Assembly (NCBI GenBank): GCA_040752855.1
Contig: JBFMHP010000019.1
Location: 62,001-126,000 of the forward strand
Source: JBFMHP01 sp040752855
Lineage (GTDB): Bacteria; Pseudomonadota; Gammaproteobacteria; RBG-16-57-12
DNA: 64,000 nucleotides
Direction of reading: 5' to 3'
Shown here in pieces: positions 32,787-42,252 of this stretch (position 1 is its first letter; each line of letters starts with the position of its first letter). A model generated the notes under the pieces. It saw nothing but the letters and a program-made list of their open reading frames with translations. It was not told the DNA's origin and made no database searches. The position numbers and the translations under genes are program-made.

Positions 32787-34205
32787 TTGATCAAGAAAAT
32801 CCTCATCGCCAACCGTGGCGAAATCGCTGTTCGCATCGCGCGCGCCTGTGCGGAAATGGGGATTAAATCCGTCGCGGTGTATGCCGACGCCGACCGCAAT
32901 GCCCTGCATGTCAAAAAGGCCGACCAGGCCTACAGCCTCGGGCCCGACACCGTCGCGGGATATCTCAATGCCCACCGCATCGTCAACCTGGCGGTGGCCA
33001 CGGGCTGCGATGGTCTGCATCCGGGCTATGGTTTTCTCTCCGAAAATCCGCTGCTTGCCGAGATCTGCGCCAGTCGCGGCGTGACATTCATCGGCCCGAG
33101 CCCTGAGGCCATTCGTAGGATGGGCGACAAGACCGAGGCGCGCAAGGCGATGATCCAGGCCGGCATCCCGGTAACCCCCGGCAGTGACGGTAACCTGGCC
33201 ACGCTGGACGAGGCCATCGCCTGCGCCAATCAGATCGGCTATCCGATAATGCTCAAGGCGACCTCCGGCGGCGGCGGGCGCGGTATCCGGCGCTGCGATA
33301 ACGAGGAGGAACTGCGGCGCAACTACGTCCGCGTGATCTCCGAGGCGCAAAAGGCCTTCGGCAGCGCCGAGGTCTTCATGGAGAAGTGCGTCGTCAATCC
33401 GCGCCATATCGAGGTACAGATCCTCGCCGACAGTTACGGCAACGTCATCCATCTGTTCGAGCGTGATTGCTCAATCCAAAGACGCCACCAGAAATTGATC
33501 GAGATCGCGCCCTCGCCCCAACTGACGCCCGAGCAACGCGACTATATTGGCGACCTCGCCGTGCGCGCGGCCAAACAGGTGGGTTATGAGAACGCCGGCA
33601 CCGTGGAATTCCTGCTCGACCACGAGAACAACTTCTATTTCATGGAGATGAACACCCGGCTTCAGGTCGAACACACCATCACCGAGCAGATCACCGGCAT
33701 CGATATCGTCCAGGAACAGATCCGGATCGCCTCCGGGCTGAAGCTGCGCTATGAACAGAAGGATGTCGGCGCCCGCGGCTACGCCATCGAGTTCCGCATC
33801 AATGCCGAGGACCCCAAGAACGATTTTCTGCCCAGTTTCGGGCGCGTGACCCGTTACCTGGCCCCCGGCGGACCCGGGGTGCGCACCGACAGCGCCATCT
33901 ACACCGGCTATGTGATTCCGCCCTATTACGATTCGATGTGCGCCAAGCTTATCGTGTGGGCCCTGGATTGGGATGCGGTGCTCGACCGTGCGGTGCGGGC
34001 GCTCAATGACATCGGCGTGTACGGCGTGAAAACGACGATCCCCTATCAGCTCGAGATCATCAAATCCGCCGATTTCCAGAACGCGAAATTCGACACCAGT
34101 TTCGTGGAGAGCCATCCGGAACTCATCGATTATTCCGTGCGTCAGTCCCGCTATCACCAAGTCACCGTGATCGCAGCGGCGATTGCCGCGCAAATGGGGT
34201 TGTAG
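32787..34205 (+). CDS. pycA: Pyruvate carboxylase subunit A (biotin carboxylase)
   Basis: 472-residue ATP-grasp enzyme that carboxylates biotin. It shows the N-terminal LIANRGEIAVRIARA, SGGGGRGIRRC nucleotide loop, MEKCVVNPRHIEVQI, and EMNTRLQVEHTITEQITG. A TTG start at 32787 is needed to keep this N-terminus; no ATG lies in frame before it. It could be AccC or PccA-type, but the adjacent carboxyltransferase/biotinyl subunit makes a two-subunit pyruvate carboxylase (or oxaloacetate decarboxylase) the best call. Neighbour on the other side is sbp, divergently encoded. Confidence 0.92.
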   Translation: MIKKILIANRGEIAVRIARACAEMGIKSVAVYADADRNALHVKKADQAYSLGPDTVAGYLNAHRIVNLAVATGCDGLHPGYGFLSENPLLAEICASRGVTFIGPSPEAIRRMGDKTEARKAMIQAGIPVTPGSDGNLATLDEAIACANQIGYPIMLKATSGGGGRGIRRCDNEEELRRNYVRVISEAQKAFGSAEVFMEKCVVNPRHIEVQILADSYGNVIHLFERDCSIQRRHQKLIEIAPSPQLTPEQRDYIGDLAVRAAKQVGYENAGTVEFLLDHENNFYFMEMNTRLQVEHTITEQITGIDIVQEQIRIASGLKLRYEQKDVGARGYAIEFRINAEDPKNDFLPSFGRVTRYLAPGGPGVRTDSAIYTGYVIPPYYDSMCAKLIVWALDWDAVLDRAVRALNDIGVYGVKTTIPYQLEIIKSADFQNAKFDTSFVESHPELIDYSVRQSRYHQVTVIAAAIAAQMGL

Positions 34206-34245
34206 AAAAAAATGGATGCAAAATTTTAGGACGCCGCTCTAAATT

Positions 34246-34314
34246 CGTCACACCGGCGAATGCCGGAATCCAGTGTCTTCAAAGAACTGGACACCGGCAT
34301 TCGCCGGAATGACG
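34246..34314. repeat. REP doublet between pycA and pycB
   Basis: CGTCAcaCCGGCGAATGCCGGAATCCAG (34246 onward) is followed after a short spacer by its inverted copy ending CCGGCATTCGCCGGAATGACG at 34314. The two units form a stem of nearly 30 bp. Related single units occur at 24154 and 36286. Confidence 0.85.
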
Positions 34315-34369
34315 CAATTTGAATTTTTCGAGATACCATTTATAAAGTTTAAATTTAAAGTGGATTGTC

Positions 34370-36208
34370 ATGACCAAACCCGCCCGCGAGCAAGTTTTCA
34401 TCACCGACACCATCCTGCGCGATGCGCACCAGTCGCTCATCGCCACCCGTATGCGCACCGAGGACATGCTCCCGATCTGCTCGCGGCTGGACCAGATCGG
34501 CTACTGGTCGCTGGAGGTCTGGGGCGGGGCCACCTTCGATGCCTGCATCCGCTTCTTGCGCGAAGATCCCTGGCAGCGGTTGATCCAGTTGCGCGAGGCG
34601 CTGCCCAACACGCGTTTGCAGATGCTGCTGCGCGGTCAAAATCTGCTGGGATACCGTCACTACGCCGATGATGTGGTGCGCGCCTTCGTCGCGCGCGCGG
34701 CGGACAATGGCATCGATGTGTTCCGCATCTTCGATGCCATCAACGATCTGCGTAATCTCGAGGTCTCGATCGATGCGGTGAAAAAGGCCGGCAAGCATGC
34801 CCAGGGGACGATCTCCTATACGACCAGCCCGGTGCACACCATCGAACAGTTCGTGAAGGATGCCAAGCAGCTCGAAGCCATGGGCTGCGACAGCGTGGCG
34901 ATCAAGGACATGGCGGGACTGCTCACGCCCATGGCCACCGAACAGTTGTTCAAGGCCCTCTCGGGGGAGCTGAAGATCCCGCTGCACCTGCACAGCCACG
35001 CCACGGCGGGCCTCTCCAGCATGTGTCTGTTGAAGGCGATCGAAAACGGCTGCCGGCATATCGACACCGCCATCTCCTCCTTCTCCGGCGGCACCAGTCA
35101 CTCCGCGACCGAGTCGATGGTCGCCGCCTTGCGCAACACGCCCTACGATACGGGGTTGGATCTGGAGAAACTTCAGGAGATCGGCTTCTATTTTCGGGAA
35201 GTGCGCAAAAAATATCAGAAGTTCGAAAGCGAATTTACCGGGCTGGACACCCGCGTCCAAGTCAATCAAGTGCCTGGCGGGATGATCTCCAACCTCTCCA
35301 ACCAGCTGCGCGAACAAAACGCACTCAATCGCATGAACGAGGTGCTGGCGGAGATCCCCAAGGTACGCGAGGATCTCGGCTATCCGCCACTGGTGACCCC
35401 GACCTCCCAAATCGTCGGCACCCAGGCCGTGCTCAATGTCCTCACCGGCAAGCGTTATGGCAGCATCACCAACGAAGTGAAGCTCTATCTTCAGGGCCGC
35501 TACGGTCAGCCGCCGGGGCCCGTCAACACGATGGTGCGCCAGCAGGCCATTGGCAATGAAGATGTCATCGAGTGCCGTCCCGCCGATCTGCTGAAACCCG
35601 AGATGGAAAACCTCACGCACGAGATCGGCGCGCTCGCGAAGACCCCGGAAGACATCCTGATCTTCGCCATGTTCCCCGAGGTCGGACGTGACTATCTGCA
35701 ACAACGCAAAAATGGCACTCTGAAACCGGAGTCGCTCGAACCGATCGCCACTGCACCCGAACCTCCCTCCGATAAGGCGCCGACCGAAATGGCTATCACC
35801 CTGCATGGCGAGACTTATCACGTGAAGATCACCGGGACGGGACACCGCACTCAGCAACAGCGTCCGTTCTACATATCCGTTGACGGCGTACCGGAAGAGG
35901 TACTGGTCGAAACCTTGAGCGCAGTCTCATTGCATACTGAATCCTCCGGCGCACACCCCACAGTCAAAGGCAGCAAGCGCCCCAAGGCTACCGCGCCGGG
36001 ACACGTCACTACCTCCATGCCCGGCACCATCGTCGATGTCTTGGTGAAGGAAGGTGCCAAGGTCAAGGCAGGCGCACCGGTCCTGGTCGCCGAAGCCATG
36101 AAGATGGAAACCGAGATCCAGGCCCCGATCGATGGAGAGGTCAAGGCCATCTATGTCGCCAAGGGGGAGTCGGTCAATCCGGATGAAGTGCTGATCGCGA
36201 TCGAATGA
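34370..36208 (+). CDS. pycB: Pyruvate carboxylase subunit B / oxaloacetate decarboxylase alpha
   Basis: 612 residues. The carboxyltransferase TIM barrel starts with TDTILRDAHQSLIATRMRT (HMG-CoA-lyase-like) with the metal-binding HLHSHAT motif. A conserved linker domain follows, and a C-terminal biotinyl domain carries the biotin lysine in VAEAMKMETEIQ. Length and order match two-subunit pyruvate carboxylases of pseudomonads. Nothing seen encodes the membrane OadB/OadG subunits, so a carboxylase function (anaplerosis) is favoured over sodium-pumping decarboxylation. Its 3' end is partly duplicated downstream. Confidence 0.92.
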   Translation: MTKPAREQVFITDTILRDAHQSLIATRMRTEDMLPICSRLDQIGYWSLEVWGGATFDACIRFLREDPWQRLIQLREALPNTRLQMLLRGQNLLGYRHYADDVVRAFVARAADNGIDVFRIFDAINDLRNLEVSIDAVKKAGKHAQGTISYTTSPVHTIEQFVKDAKQLEAMGCDSVAIKDMAGLLTPMATEQLFKALSGELKIPLHLHSHATAGLSSMCLLKAIENGCRHIDTAISSFSGGTSHSATESMVAALRNTPYDTGLDLEKLQEIGFYFREVRKKYQKFESEFTGLDTRVQVNQVPGGMISNLSNQLREQNALNRMNEVLAEIPKVREDLGYPPLVTPTSQIVGTQAVLNVLTGKRYGSITNEVKLYLQGRYGQPPGPVNTMVRQQAIGNEDVIECRPADLLKPEMENLTHEIGALAKTPEDILIFAMFPEVGRDYLQQRKNGTLKPESLEPIATAPEPPSDKAPTEMAITLHGETYHVKITGTGHRTQQQRPFYISVDGVPEEVLVETLSAVSLHTESSGAHPTVKGSKRPKATAPGHVTTSMPGTIVDVLVKEGAKVKAGAPVLVAEAMKMETEIQAPIDGEVKAIYVAKGESVNPDEVLIAIE

Positions 36209-36302
36209 TGTTGACCGTTTTTGCCCGTGATTCCGGCGCATGGATGAAGTGCTAATCGCGATTGAGTAATATGGACCGTTTTTGCCCGTCATTCCGGCGC
36301 AT
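36181..36302 (+). repeat. 61-bp tandem duplication of the pycB 3' end with REP
   Basis: GGATGAAGTGCT.ATCGCGAT.GA.TAAT..GACCGTTTTTGCCCGT.ATTCCGGCGCAT repeats at 36181-36241 and 36242-36302 with a handful of substitutions. The unit contains the last codons and stop of pycB plus the start of a REP-like palindrome that is completed after the second copy. Confidence 0.85.
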
Positions 36303-36347
36303 GCCGGAATCCAAATTTCCCTTAAATGAAATGGCTGCGCTTGCTTC

Positions 36348-36923
36348 ATGACACTCGTACTCGCCTCTACCTCCCCCTATCGCAAGGAACTGCTCCAACG
36401 CCTCGGTCTGCCCTTTGAAACCGCCGCGCCGGAAGTCGACGAATCCCGCGCCCCCGGCGAACTGGCCGAAGACCTGGTACGCCGGCTCGCCGAACAAAAG
36501 GCCCGCGCCGTTGCCGCCCGCTTTCCGGACAGTCTCATCATTGGCTCGGACCAAGTCGCTGTGCTCGGAGACACGATCCTGGGCAAACCCGGCACGCACG
36601 AGCGCGCCGTCGAACAGCTCACCGCGGCCTCGGGCCGGCACGTGAGTTTTTTGACCGGACTGTGCCTGCACAACAGCCGCACCGGCCACAGCCAAGTGGA
36701 CATGATCCCGTTCCACGTCGTCTTCCGCCACCTCACCCCGCGGCAGATCGAGCACTATTTACGACAGGAACAACCCTACAACTGCGCCGGCAGCTTCAAA
36801 TCCGAAGGACTCGGCATCGCCCTGTTCGAACGCCTCGAAGGCGACGATCCCACGGCCTTGATCGGCCTGCCGTTGATCCGGCTGGTGCGGATGCTCGAAC
36901 GCGAGGGCATTTCGGTTCTGTAG
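36348..36923 (+). CDS. maf: Maf-like nucleotide pyrophosphatase (YceF type)
   Basis: 191-residue nucleotide-hydrolysing protein of the Maf family, thought to remove modified nucleotides such as m7GTP. It has the N-terminal LASTSPYRKELL, VDES, and GSDQVA motifs with the catalytic acidic residues, and GSFKSEGLG with the GIALFERLEGDDPTALIGLP block. YceF-like sequence rather than YhdE-like: TSPYRKELL and DQVA. In E. coli it lies beside rluC and yceD; here it lies 25 kb from yceD and on the opposite strand. Its 3' end is triplicated downstream. Confidence 0.93.
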   Translation: MTLVLASTSPYRKELLQRLGLPFETAAPEVDESRAPGELAEDLVRRLAEQKARAVAARFPDSLIIGSDQVAVLGDTILGKPGTHERAVEQLTAASGRHVSFLTGLCLHNSRTGHSQVDMIPFHVVFRHLTPRQIEHYLRQEQPYNCAGSFKSEGLGIALFERLEGDDPTALIGLPLIRLVRMLEREGISVL

Positions 36924-37400
36924 GTTTTTCAATCCGGCAAAAACAGATCGTTTGTAGGAGCCTGCCCAGCAGGCGATTCTTGTTTGTTCGCGAGCAGGGC
37001 TCGCTCCTACAACGGAAAAGAAGGGGCAACGACAGCGGTTTAGCCCTGCCGCTGATTCGCCTGGTGCGGATGCTCGAATGCGAGGGCATTTCGGTTCTGT
37101 AGGTTTTCAACCAAGCAAAAAACAAATCGTTTGTAGGAGCCTGCCCGGCAGGCGATTCTTTTTGTTCGCGAGCAGGGCTCGCTCCTACAACGGAAAAGAA
37201 GGGGCAACGACAGAGGTTTAGGCCTGCCGCTGATTCGCCTGGTTGCGGATGCTCGAATGCGAGGGCATTTCGGTTCTGTAGGTTTTCAACCAAACAAAAA
37301 ACAAATCGTTTGTAGGAGCCTGCCCGGCAGGCGATTCTTTTTGTTCGCGAGCAGGGCTCGCTCCTACAACGAAAAAGAAGGGGTAACGACAGCGGTTTAT
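36870..37400 (+). repeat. Three tandem 178-179-bp units derived from the maf 3' end
   Basis: Units start at 36870 (inside maf), 37049 and 37227. Each contains the last 50 or so bases of maf including the stop, a TTGTAGGAGCCTGCC..GCAGG palindrome paired with GAGCAGGGCTCGCTCCTACAA, and an AAGAAGGGGNAACGACAG tail. Copies differ by scattered substitutions and one inserted base. They fill most of the 490-bp gap between maf and the next gene; no gene is present. Confidence 0.92.
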
Positions 37401-37413
37401 TCGTCCAGCCGCG

Positions 37414-38127
37414 CTAAAATCCCGCGCTGAACTTCACCGTGTAGGTGGGAATTTCTGCAAGCTCGGCCTCCACAACCACTTTTAGCACCGTGAAACTGAT
37501 CTGAAGACCGCCGAACAATCGTGATTCGGCTAATTGCTCTTCTTCCAATGACATCATGGTCGGATCGCTTTCGATCCAGACTCTGCCGATCCCTGCGTAG
37601 GGTGTAAAATTGGCAAAGCCCTTGCTGATCGAAACATCAATCCCCTTTGTATTGAAATCAAGCCCCATCACGCGCTGCAACTCGGTATAGAATCCGCGTA
37701 TCGCCAGCGCCGGCGTTGCCGCCGATCCGCCCCAATATGCCCATTTGAGCTCACCGCCCCAGAGACGAACATCACAGGACGGGATTTTGGAATAAAACGC
37801 CCCGATATCCAAATTGAACGGAAGACCTTTGATAACGCGTAATTTGGTGACGGGAACAAAATCCGGAATATCATCAAAGGACTTATCCCAGTAGCTGGTG
37901 TTCTCTTCGACATCGACCAAAGAAAGCTCCAGCCCAAGATCAAATCCTGTCACCCCAAGGGGTTCTGCGGGTGCAACCGCCTTATAGGACGATGCCAGGC
38001 CAAGCTCCCTGCTCAAATCTCGAAACTCTGTCTGCGTAAGACCTGAAATATCGATCTCAGAACCGGAAGCCCAGGCGCGCGTTGCAAGCACTACAGACGC
38101 AATGATGACCAAGAAATATTTTCTCAT
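37414..38127 (-). CDS. Predicted outer-membrane beta-barrel protein
   Basis: 237 residues with a signal peptide (about 1-20, cleaved after AWASG) and no membrane helices. The mature protein alternates polar and hydrophobic residues in about eight strands (GFDLGLELSLVDV, LRVIKGLPFNLDIGAFYS, LKWAYWGG, LAIRGFYTEL, LQISFTVLKVVVEAELAE) and ends in F, typical of small outer-membrane barrels. No family recognised and no specific function can be given. Monocistronic between the maf repeats and the DUF2207 gene. Confidence 0.75.
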   Translation of the reverse strand: MRKYFLVIIASVVLATRAWASGSEIDISGLTQTEFRDLSRELGLASSYKAVAPAEPLGVTGFDLGLELSLVDVEENTSYWDKSFDDIPDFVPVTKLRVIKGLPFNLDIGAFYSKIPSCDVRLWGGELKWAYWGGSAATPALAIRGFYTELQRVMGLDFNTKGIDVSISKGFANFTPYAGIGRVWIESDPTMMSLEEEQLAESRLFGGLQISFTVLKVVVEAELAEIPTYTVKFSAGF

Positions 38128-38250
38128 AGCAGACCTCTCTATTTAGAAAGCGAGCAGCTAAAAGCAATTTCCTGTCTGTCAATCAACAACGATGATGCTT
38201 CTCCAAATCAAGGGTAGACCAGCCAAGCGAAATTACCATGGCGGCAGCAG

Positions 38251-40149
38251 TCACCAACCTCCCCCACCGCCGCCACCTCCCCCGCCGCCGGAGGAACCGC
38301 CGCCACCACCGCCGCTCGACGATCCCGGTGCGGTCGAGGATGCGGCGATGGCGTTGCTCAAGGCGCCACCCACGGTGGTGGCAAAGGCACCGAGATGACC
38401 GGAATCCCAATGACGGCCGCGGTACCACGCCGGTTGATAGGCCTCGCCCTCGGGTCCGATGCGGTCGAGCGTTGAGGCAAATTTTTCCGCCCAATGTTGT
38501 TCAACGTCCAGGGCCATGGCGTAGGGCAGCAAGCGCTCGAACAGCTCCGGCGTCTTCGCCGGCGGATGCTTGAAATTCAGCTCGTCTTTTTCCGCCACCT
38601 CCAGATAAAGTCGCAGTCCTTCCACCTCATCGAGGAACCGCCGCCCGCGCATGGTCGGGGCCTTGAGCCAGTGGTAAAACAGGGCATTGGCCGTGATCAC
38701 GGCTACCAACAGCACGGGCAGAATGGGCCCGCTGTTTATAAACAGACCGACCAGCGCGCCGATCTCGGCGCCCACAAATGGCAGCGCGAACAGCGTCGTG
38801 AACACGGCCGCGAAGATGCCGCCGCCCACGCGCGCCAGCCGCCAGCGGTTCCATGCGTGTAATACCAACAGAATCACGCCCACCGACCAGATCGACAACC
38901 ACGCCAGCATAAACAGACCAAAGGCGCGCGGTTCGCCCGCCGGCAAACTCCAGGCGATGGCGATCAGCACGGCGATCGAGAGCAAGGCGCCGGGAATCAT
39001 CTTGTCGGTGTTGGTGAGAAAATAAGTCTTTTCATAATCGCGTTTCAGCGCCTGTTCGTGTTGCTCCAGCGCCAGCCGAATGATGCGGTGATTGGCCTGC
39101 TGCAACACGAGCCTGCCTTGGCGCGGCGGCAGGCAATCGAGGATGGCGCGCTCACCGGGCGATACGTCGGTGGCCGGCTTTTGTGTGCGCGTGATGGCAT
39201 AGTCATCATCCTCGTCGCTGATCTCCACCAGGCCTTTCACGGCGAGATTCACCACAGCGGTGGCGAAGGCCTTTTTGTCGTAGCCCATGCGATGAACAAA
39301 GCGCAGTGCGGCGGGCGATACATGCGCCGGCGGTTCGTAGCGCGGGAAGATCACCCCGGCCGGCGGATCGCGCCCGACCCGCGACCAGATCCACAGGTAG
39401 TAGCCGAGTATGGCCGCGATGCCCAAAAAACCGATCAGCGCGGCGCGATTGTCATCCAAAAAATATTCGAGTTGCCGCGTCTCGCTCGGCGCGGTGACAT
39501 AGCCTTTCGGCCACATCGTCACGATGGTCAAGCCTTCCTCGGGGCGTAACGGGCGGGTGGTCTCAAAATAGGCCAGCCCGTCGACGGTCAGATCGGCGAG
39601 GTAATCGCGCCCCTGCTCACCACTGTAACCGGTGTAGGCTTCCTGGGTGATGGCGTCGGGCGGCAAGCCCGGCAGACGCACCCAGGCGCGCGCCGAATCG
39701 ATCGGAAACGCCCAGCCGTTGCCGGTGACGTTCCAGTAAAGCTCATCGTGATCGGCGAAAAATCCGAGCTGGCGATCGGTGCGATAACGCAGTGTGTAGA
39801 TGTATTCGCCTGTGCGGAGAAAACGATCCTGGTGGCCGATATAAACACGCACGCCGTTGCCGCGGCCTTCGGTGCGATGGTCTTCGGTACTCCCGTCGCG
39901 CAGCACCTGCAACACCTCAAAGCCCACGCGATAGCGGTTGCCGTAACGGTCTTTGTAATCGGTGGGAAAATCGCGGTAGATGCCGCGCTTGATCTCGCCA
40001 CCCTCGGCACGCACGCGGATGGTCTCTTCCACGATCATCGCGCCGTCGCCCTGCACGGTGATGTCGCTGTCGAAGGAGAGAATCCGCTCGTCCGCCGCAA
40101 CCGCACCGGACACACACCACAACAAGAACATCCAACGCAACAGCATCAA
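38251..40149 (-). CDS. DUF2207 domain membrane protein
   Basis: 632 residues. Signal peptide (about 1-18) is followed by the periplasmic DUF2207 domain (ILSFDSDITVQGDGAMIVEETIRVRAEGGEIKRGIYRDFPT in segments). One membrane helix (LIGFLGIAAILGYYLWIW) is followed by a cytoplasmic domain, two or more helices, and a final ~20-residue glycine/serine-rich tail (GGGGSSGGGG-type) ending in W. DUF2207 proteins occur with LemA, as here: lemA lies upstream and overlaps by 4 bp. Function is unknown; an envelope-maintenance role is likely from the pairing. Confidence 0.88.
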   Translation of the reverse strand: MMLLRWMFLLWCVSGAVAADERILSFDSDITVQGDGAMIVEETIRVRAEGGEIKRGIYRDFPTDYKDRYGNRYRVGFEVLQVLRDGSTEDHRTEGRGNGVRVYIGHQDRFLRTGEYIYTLRYRTDRQLGFFADHDELYWNVTGNGWAFPIDSARAWVRLPGLPPDAITQEAYTGYSGEQGRDYLADLTVDGLAYFETTRPLRPEEGLTIVTMWPKGYVTAPSETRQLEYFLDDNRAALIGFLGIAAILGYYLWIWSRVGRDPPAGVIFPRYEPPAHVSPAALRFVHRMGYDKKAFATAVVNLAVKGLVEISDEDDDYAITRTQKPATDVSPGERAILDCLPPRQGRLVLQQANHRIIRLALEQHEQALKRDYEKTYFLTNTDKMIPGALLSIAVLIAIAWSLPAGEPRAFGLFMLAWLSIWSVGVILLVLHAWNRWRLARVGGGIFAAVFTTLFALPFVGAEIGALVGLFINSGPILPVLLVAVITANALFYHWLKAPTMRGRRFLDEVEGLRLYLEVAEKDELNFKHPPAKTPELFERLLPYAMALDVEQHWAEKFASTLDRIGPEGEAYQPAWYRGRHWDSGHLGAFATTVGGALSNAIAASSTAPGSSSGGGGGGSSGGGGGGGGGGGW

Positions 40150-40691
40150 TCGATCCTCGCGGGATGGCGCTCGTTTGCATCATCGAGCTGAAAATACTCG
40201 GCGTGCCGGTATCCGAACAGGCGGGCGATCAGCAGATCAGGGAAGGAATCGACGCGGATATTGAGATTGCGCACCGCGCCGTTGTAATAGCGCCGGGCGT
40301 ATTGGATGTGATCCTCCACCGCGCTCAAGTCGCGTTGCAGCGCCAGGAAATGCGCGCTGGCCTTGAGATCCGGGTATTGCTCGGCCAATGCGATGAGGCG
40401 GTGCAACTGCCCGGCAAGTTCGCTTTCGATCCGCCCCTTCTGCGCGATCGCCTCGACGTGCTCGCTCTGGCTACGCAACGTCACCACCCGCTCCAGCGTG
40501 GCGCGTTCATACCCGGCGTAGCGCTGCACCACTTCCACCAGCTTGGGGATGAGATCGTGACGGCGCTTGAGCTGCACCGCGATATCGCTCCACGCCGCCA
40601 ACACGCGGTTTTTGTCGCGCACCAGCAGGTTGTAGATCGCCACGGCCCACAGCGCGAGGGCCACAATCAAAATCATCAGGAACAGCGACAT
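40146..40691 (-). CDS. lemA: LemA family protein
   Basis: 181 residues. An N-terminal membrane helix (LFLMILIVALALWAVAIYNLLV) is followed by a long helical domain with the LemA signature WSDIAVQLKRRHDLIPKLVEVVQRYAGYE in segments and FPDLLIARLFGY near the end. Members are membrane-anchored helical proteins, sometimes linked to peptide display, membrane stress or signalling. Its stop overlaps the ATG of the DUF2207 gene, which fixes them as an operon. Confidence 0.92.
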   Translation of the reverse strand: MSLFLMILIVALALWAVAIYNLLVRDKNRVLAAWSDIAVQLKRRHDLIPKLVEVVQRYAGYERATLERVVTLRSQSEHVEAIAQKGRIESELAGQLHRLIALAEQYPDLKASAHFLALQRDLSAVEDHIQYARRYYNGAVRNLNIRVDSFPDLLIARLFGYRHAEYFQLDDANERHPARID

Positions 40692-40779
40692 GAGTTTCTT
40701 CTCTTATGGTTCCCGCACATGCGGGACCTCAGTGTTATCCAACCATCCACCTGTATATCGCCACGTTCAAGGTTCTTTT

Positions 40780-40805
40780 AGATCTGTCGACTGATTCACA
40801 GATCT
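40780..40805. promoter_or_regulatory. Inverted repeat upstream of the dihaem lipoprotein gene
   Basis: Perfect 8-bp arms AGATCTGT and ACAGATCT around a 10-nt spacer, 72 bp upstream of the ATG at 40877 and in the divergent lemA intergenic gap. It could be an operator for either unit or a weak terminator for neither. No known binding factor. Confidence 0.35.
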
Positions 40806-40876
40806 ATACCCATACAGATAATATGTTTTGAGGACAAATATCACCTATTGTTCACCAAGGATTTAAGAGGTCCATT

Positions 40877-42040
40877 ATGCACACCCTGCGCGCATTGCCC
40901 AGCTTGCTCCTACTCCCCCTTGTGCTGACCGCCTGCGGCGGCGGAGACAACCCGATCGGGACGACGCCTACCGAACTGACCGAAAGGATGACTACCCGTC
41001 CACCGAATCCATCGGATACTGGCTGTGTCGCACCCACGAATGCCGCAGATGTACCAGCCCTGCTCTCGCAAACCGGATGCTTCACCGATACTGCCGCGCA
41101 CGCCGTCGCCACCGGCGTCATCCCCTTCACCGTCAACAGCCTGCTGTGGACCGATGGCGAGAAGAAAGGGCGGTACTTCGCCATTCCCGATGGCGCCACC
41201 ATCACCCTAGTAAAAGACGATAATATCGGCACCTTCAACAGCTACAAGAACGCCGATCTTGTATTCCCAGAAGGCTCGGTGATCATCAAAACCTTCTCCA
41301 AAGGCGATCAGCGTGTAGAGACCCGGCTGCTGATGAATCACGCCAATGATGGTTGGAAAGGGTACTCTTACGAATGGAAAGCCGATGAGAGCGATGCGGA
41401 CTTGTTGCCCGACTCCAAGACCAGCAACGGACACTACTTCCCCAGCCCAACCCAATGTATGGATTGCCACACGGAGCAAGCCAATATAGCCCTCGGCCCC
41501 GAGACCCTTCAGCTCAACTACACTCTGAACTACACCGACAACACGGAAGAAAACTATCTGGAGGCCTTGGATCGGCTGGGATACCTAACCTACGGCACCG
41601 GTGTCACTCAACTCGCTGACTTTCTCAGTGACAGGCTTTATGCCGTCAATGACACTAGCGCCACCCTGCAACAACGTGCACGCAGTTATCTTCACAGCAA
41701 CTGCTCCGGCTGTCACCGTCCTGGAGTCGAAACCTCAGACGGATTAATTCCCGGTGGGTTGGCGGATTTCCGTTACAACAGAAAGTTTGATTATGACGCC
41801 AACCTGGACGATGGCAACGTATGCAAAGTCACCCCCGCTGCGACGGATGTCACAGACGAAACCTTCGGCATTTCAGGTGCCAAGTTGATCGTCCCCGGCA
41901 ATGCCAGCAAGTCTATCGTGGTGACGCGCATGAATCGCACCACCGAAGGCCTCATGCCCCCGGTCGGCCGCGCGACGGTCGATAGCGAGGCCGTCTCCGT
42001 GATGCAATCCTGGATCAACAGCCTCACAGCCTGCGACTGA
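40877..42040 (+). CDS. Dihaem lipoprotein (SO_2930-like)
   Basis: 387-residue lipoprotein: signal peptide with lipobox LTAC near residue 20, anchoring the protein in the envelope by a lipid-modified Cys. Two CxxCH haem sites are present (CMDCH and CSGCH). The sequence around SLLWTDGEKKGRYFAIPDG and YLHSNCSGCHRPG resembles the SO_2930 family of secreted dihaem proteins often encoded next to larger multihaem cytochromes. It is on the plus strand with the hexahaem gene after it. A hairpin 16 bp downstream could end its transcript. Confidence 0.82.
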   Translation: MHTLRALPSLLLLPLVLTACGGGDNPIGTTPTELTERMTTRPPNPSDTGCVAPTNAADVPALLSQTGCFTDTAAHAVATGVIPFTVNSLLWTDGEKKGRYFAIPDGATITLVKDDNIGTFNSYKNADLVFPEGSVIIKTFSKGDQRVETRLLMNHANDGWKGYSYEWKADESDADLLPDSKTSNGHYFPSPTQCMDCHTEQANIALGPETLQLNYTLNYTDNTEENYLEALDRLGYLTYGTGVTQLADFLSDRLYAVNDTSATLQQRARSYLHSNCSGCHRPGVETSDGLIPGGLADFRYNRKFDYDANLDDGNVCKVTPAATDVTDETFGISGAKLIVPGNASKSIVVTRMNRTTEGLMPPVGRATVDSEAVSVMQSWINSLTACD

Positions 42041-42056
42041 CCTCCCCATCAGCGGC

Positions 42057-42080
42057 GGTCTCCCGGCAATTCGGGAGACC
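42057..42080 (+). terminator. Hairpin after the dihaem lipoprotein gene
   Basis: GGTCTCCCG and CGGGAGACC, perfect 9-bp arms with a 6-nt loop (GCAATT), just after the stop at 42040. The following bases are not a clear U-run, so termination may be partial. Confidence 0.6.
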
Positions 42081-42252
42081 GTGCGTTCAAGAATCCCTGC
42101 CCTTATGTCGACAACCTTATGGATTAAGGGTGTATTAAGCCGATTCGTCTAATCTAGTTGTAGTATTTAGGGGACTAAACATATACTTGTGTTTTGAATG
42201 GCTATTGGCCATTCACCTGGATACCAGGAAGTAGCCACTGGGGGTGTACGTC

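Noticed and set aside
34355..35857. A 500-codon minus-strand frame opposite pycB
   Set aside because: It lies across the pyruvate carboxylase subunit with all motifs; the antisense translation is His/Asp-rich and lacks any family features.
36870..37400. A CRISPR array or a transposon at the maf repeats
   Set aside because: Repeat units are 178-179 bp, contiguous and derived from the maf 3' end; there are no spacers, no terminal inverted repeats and no transposase gene.
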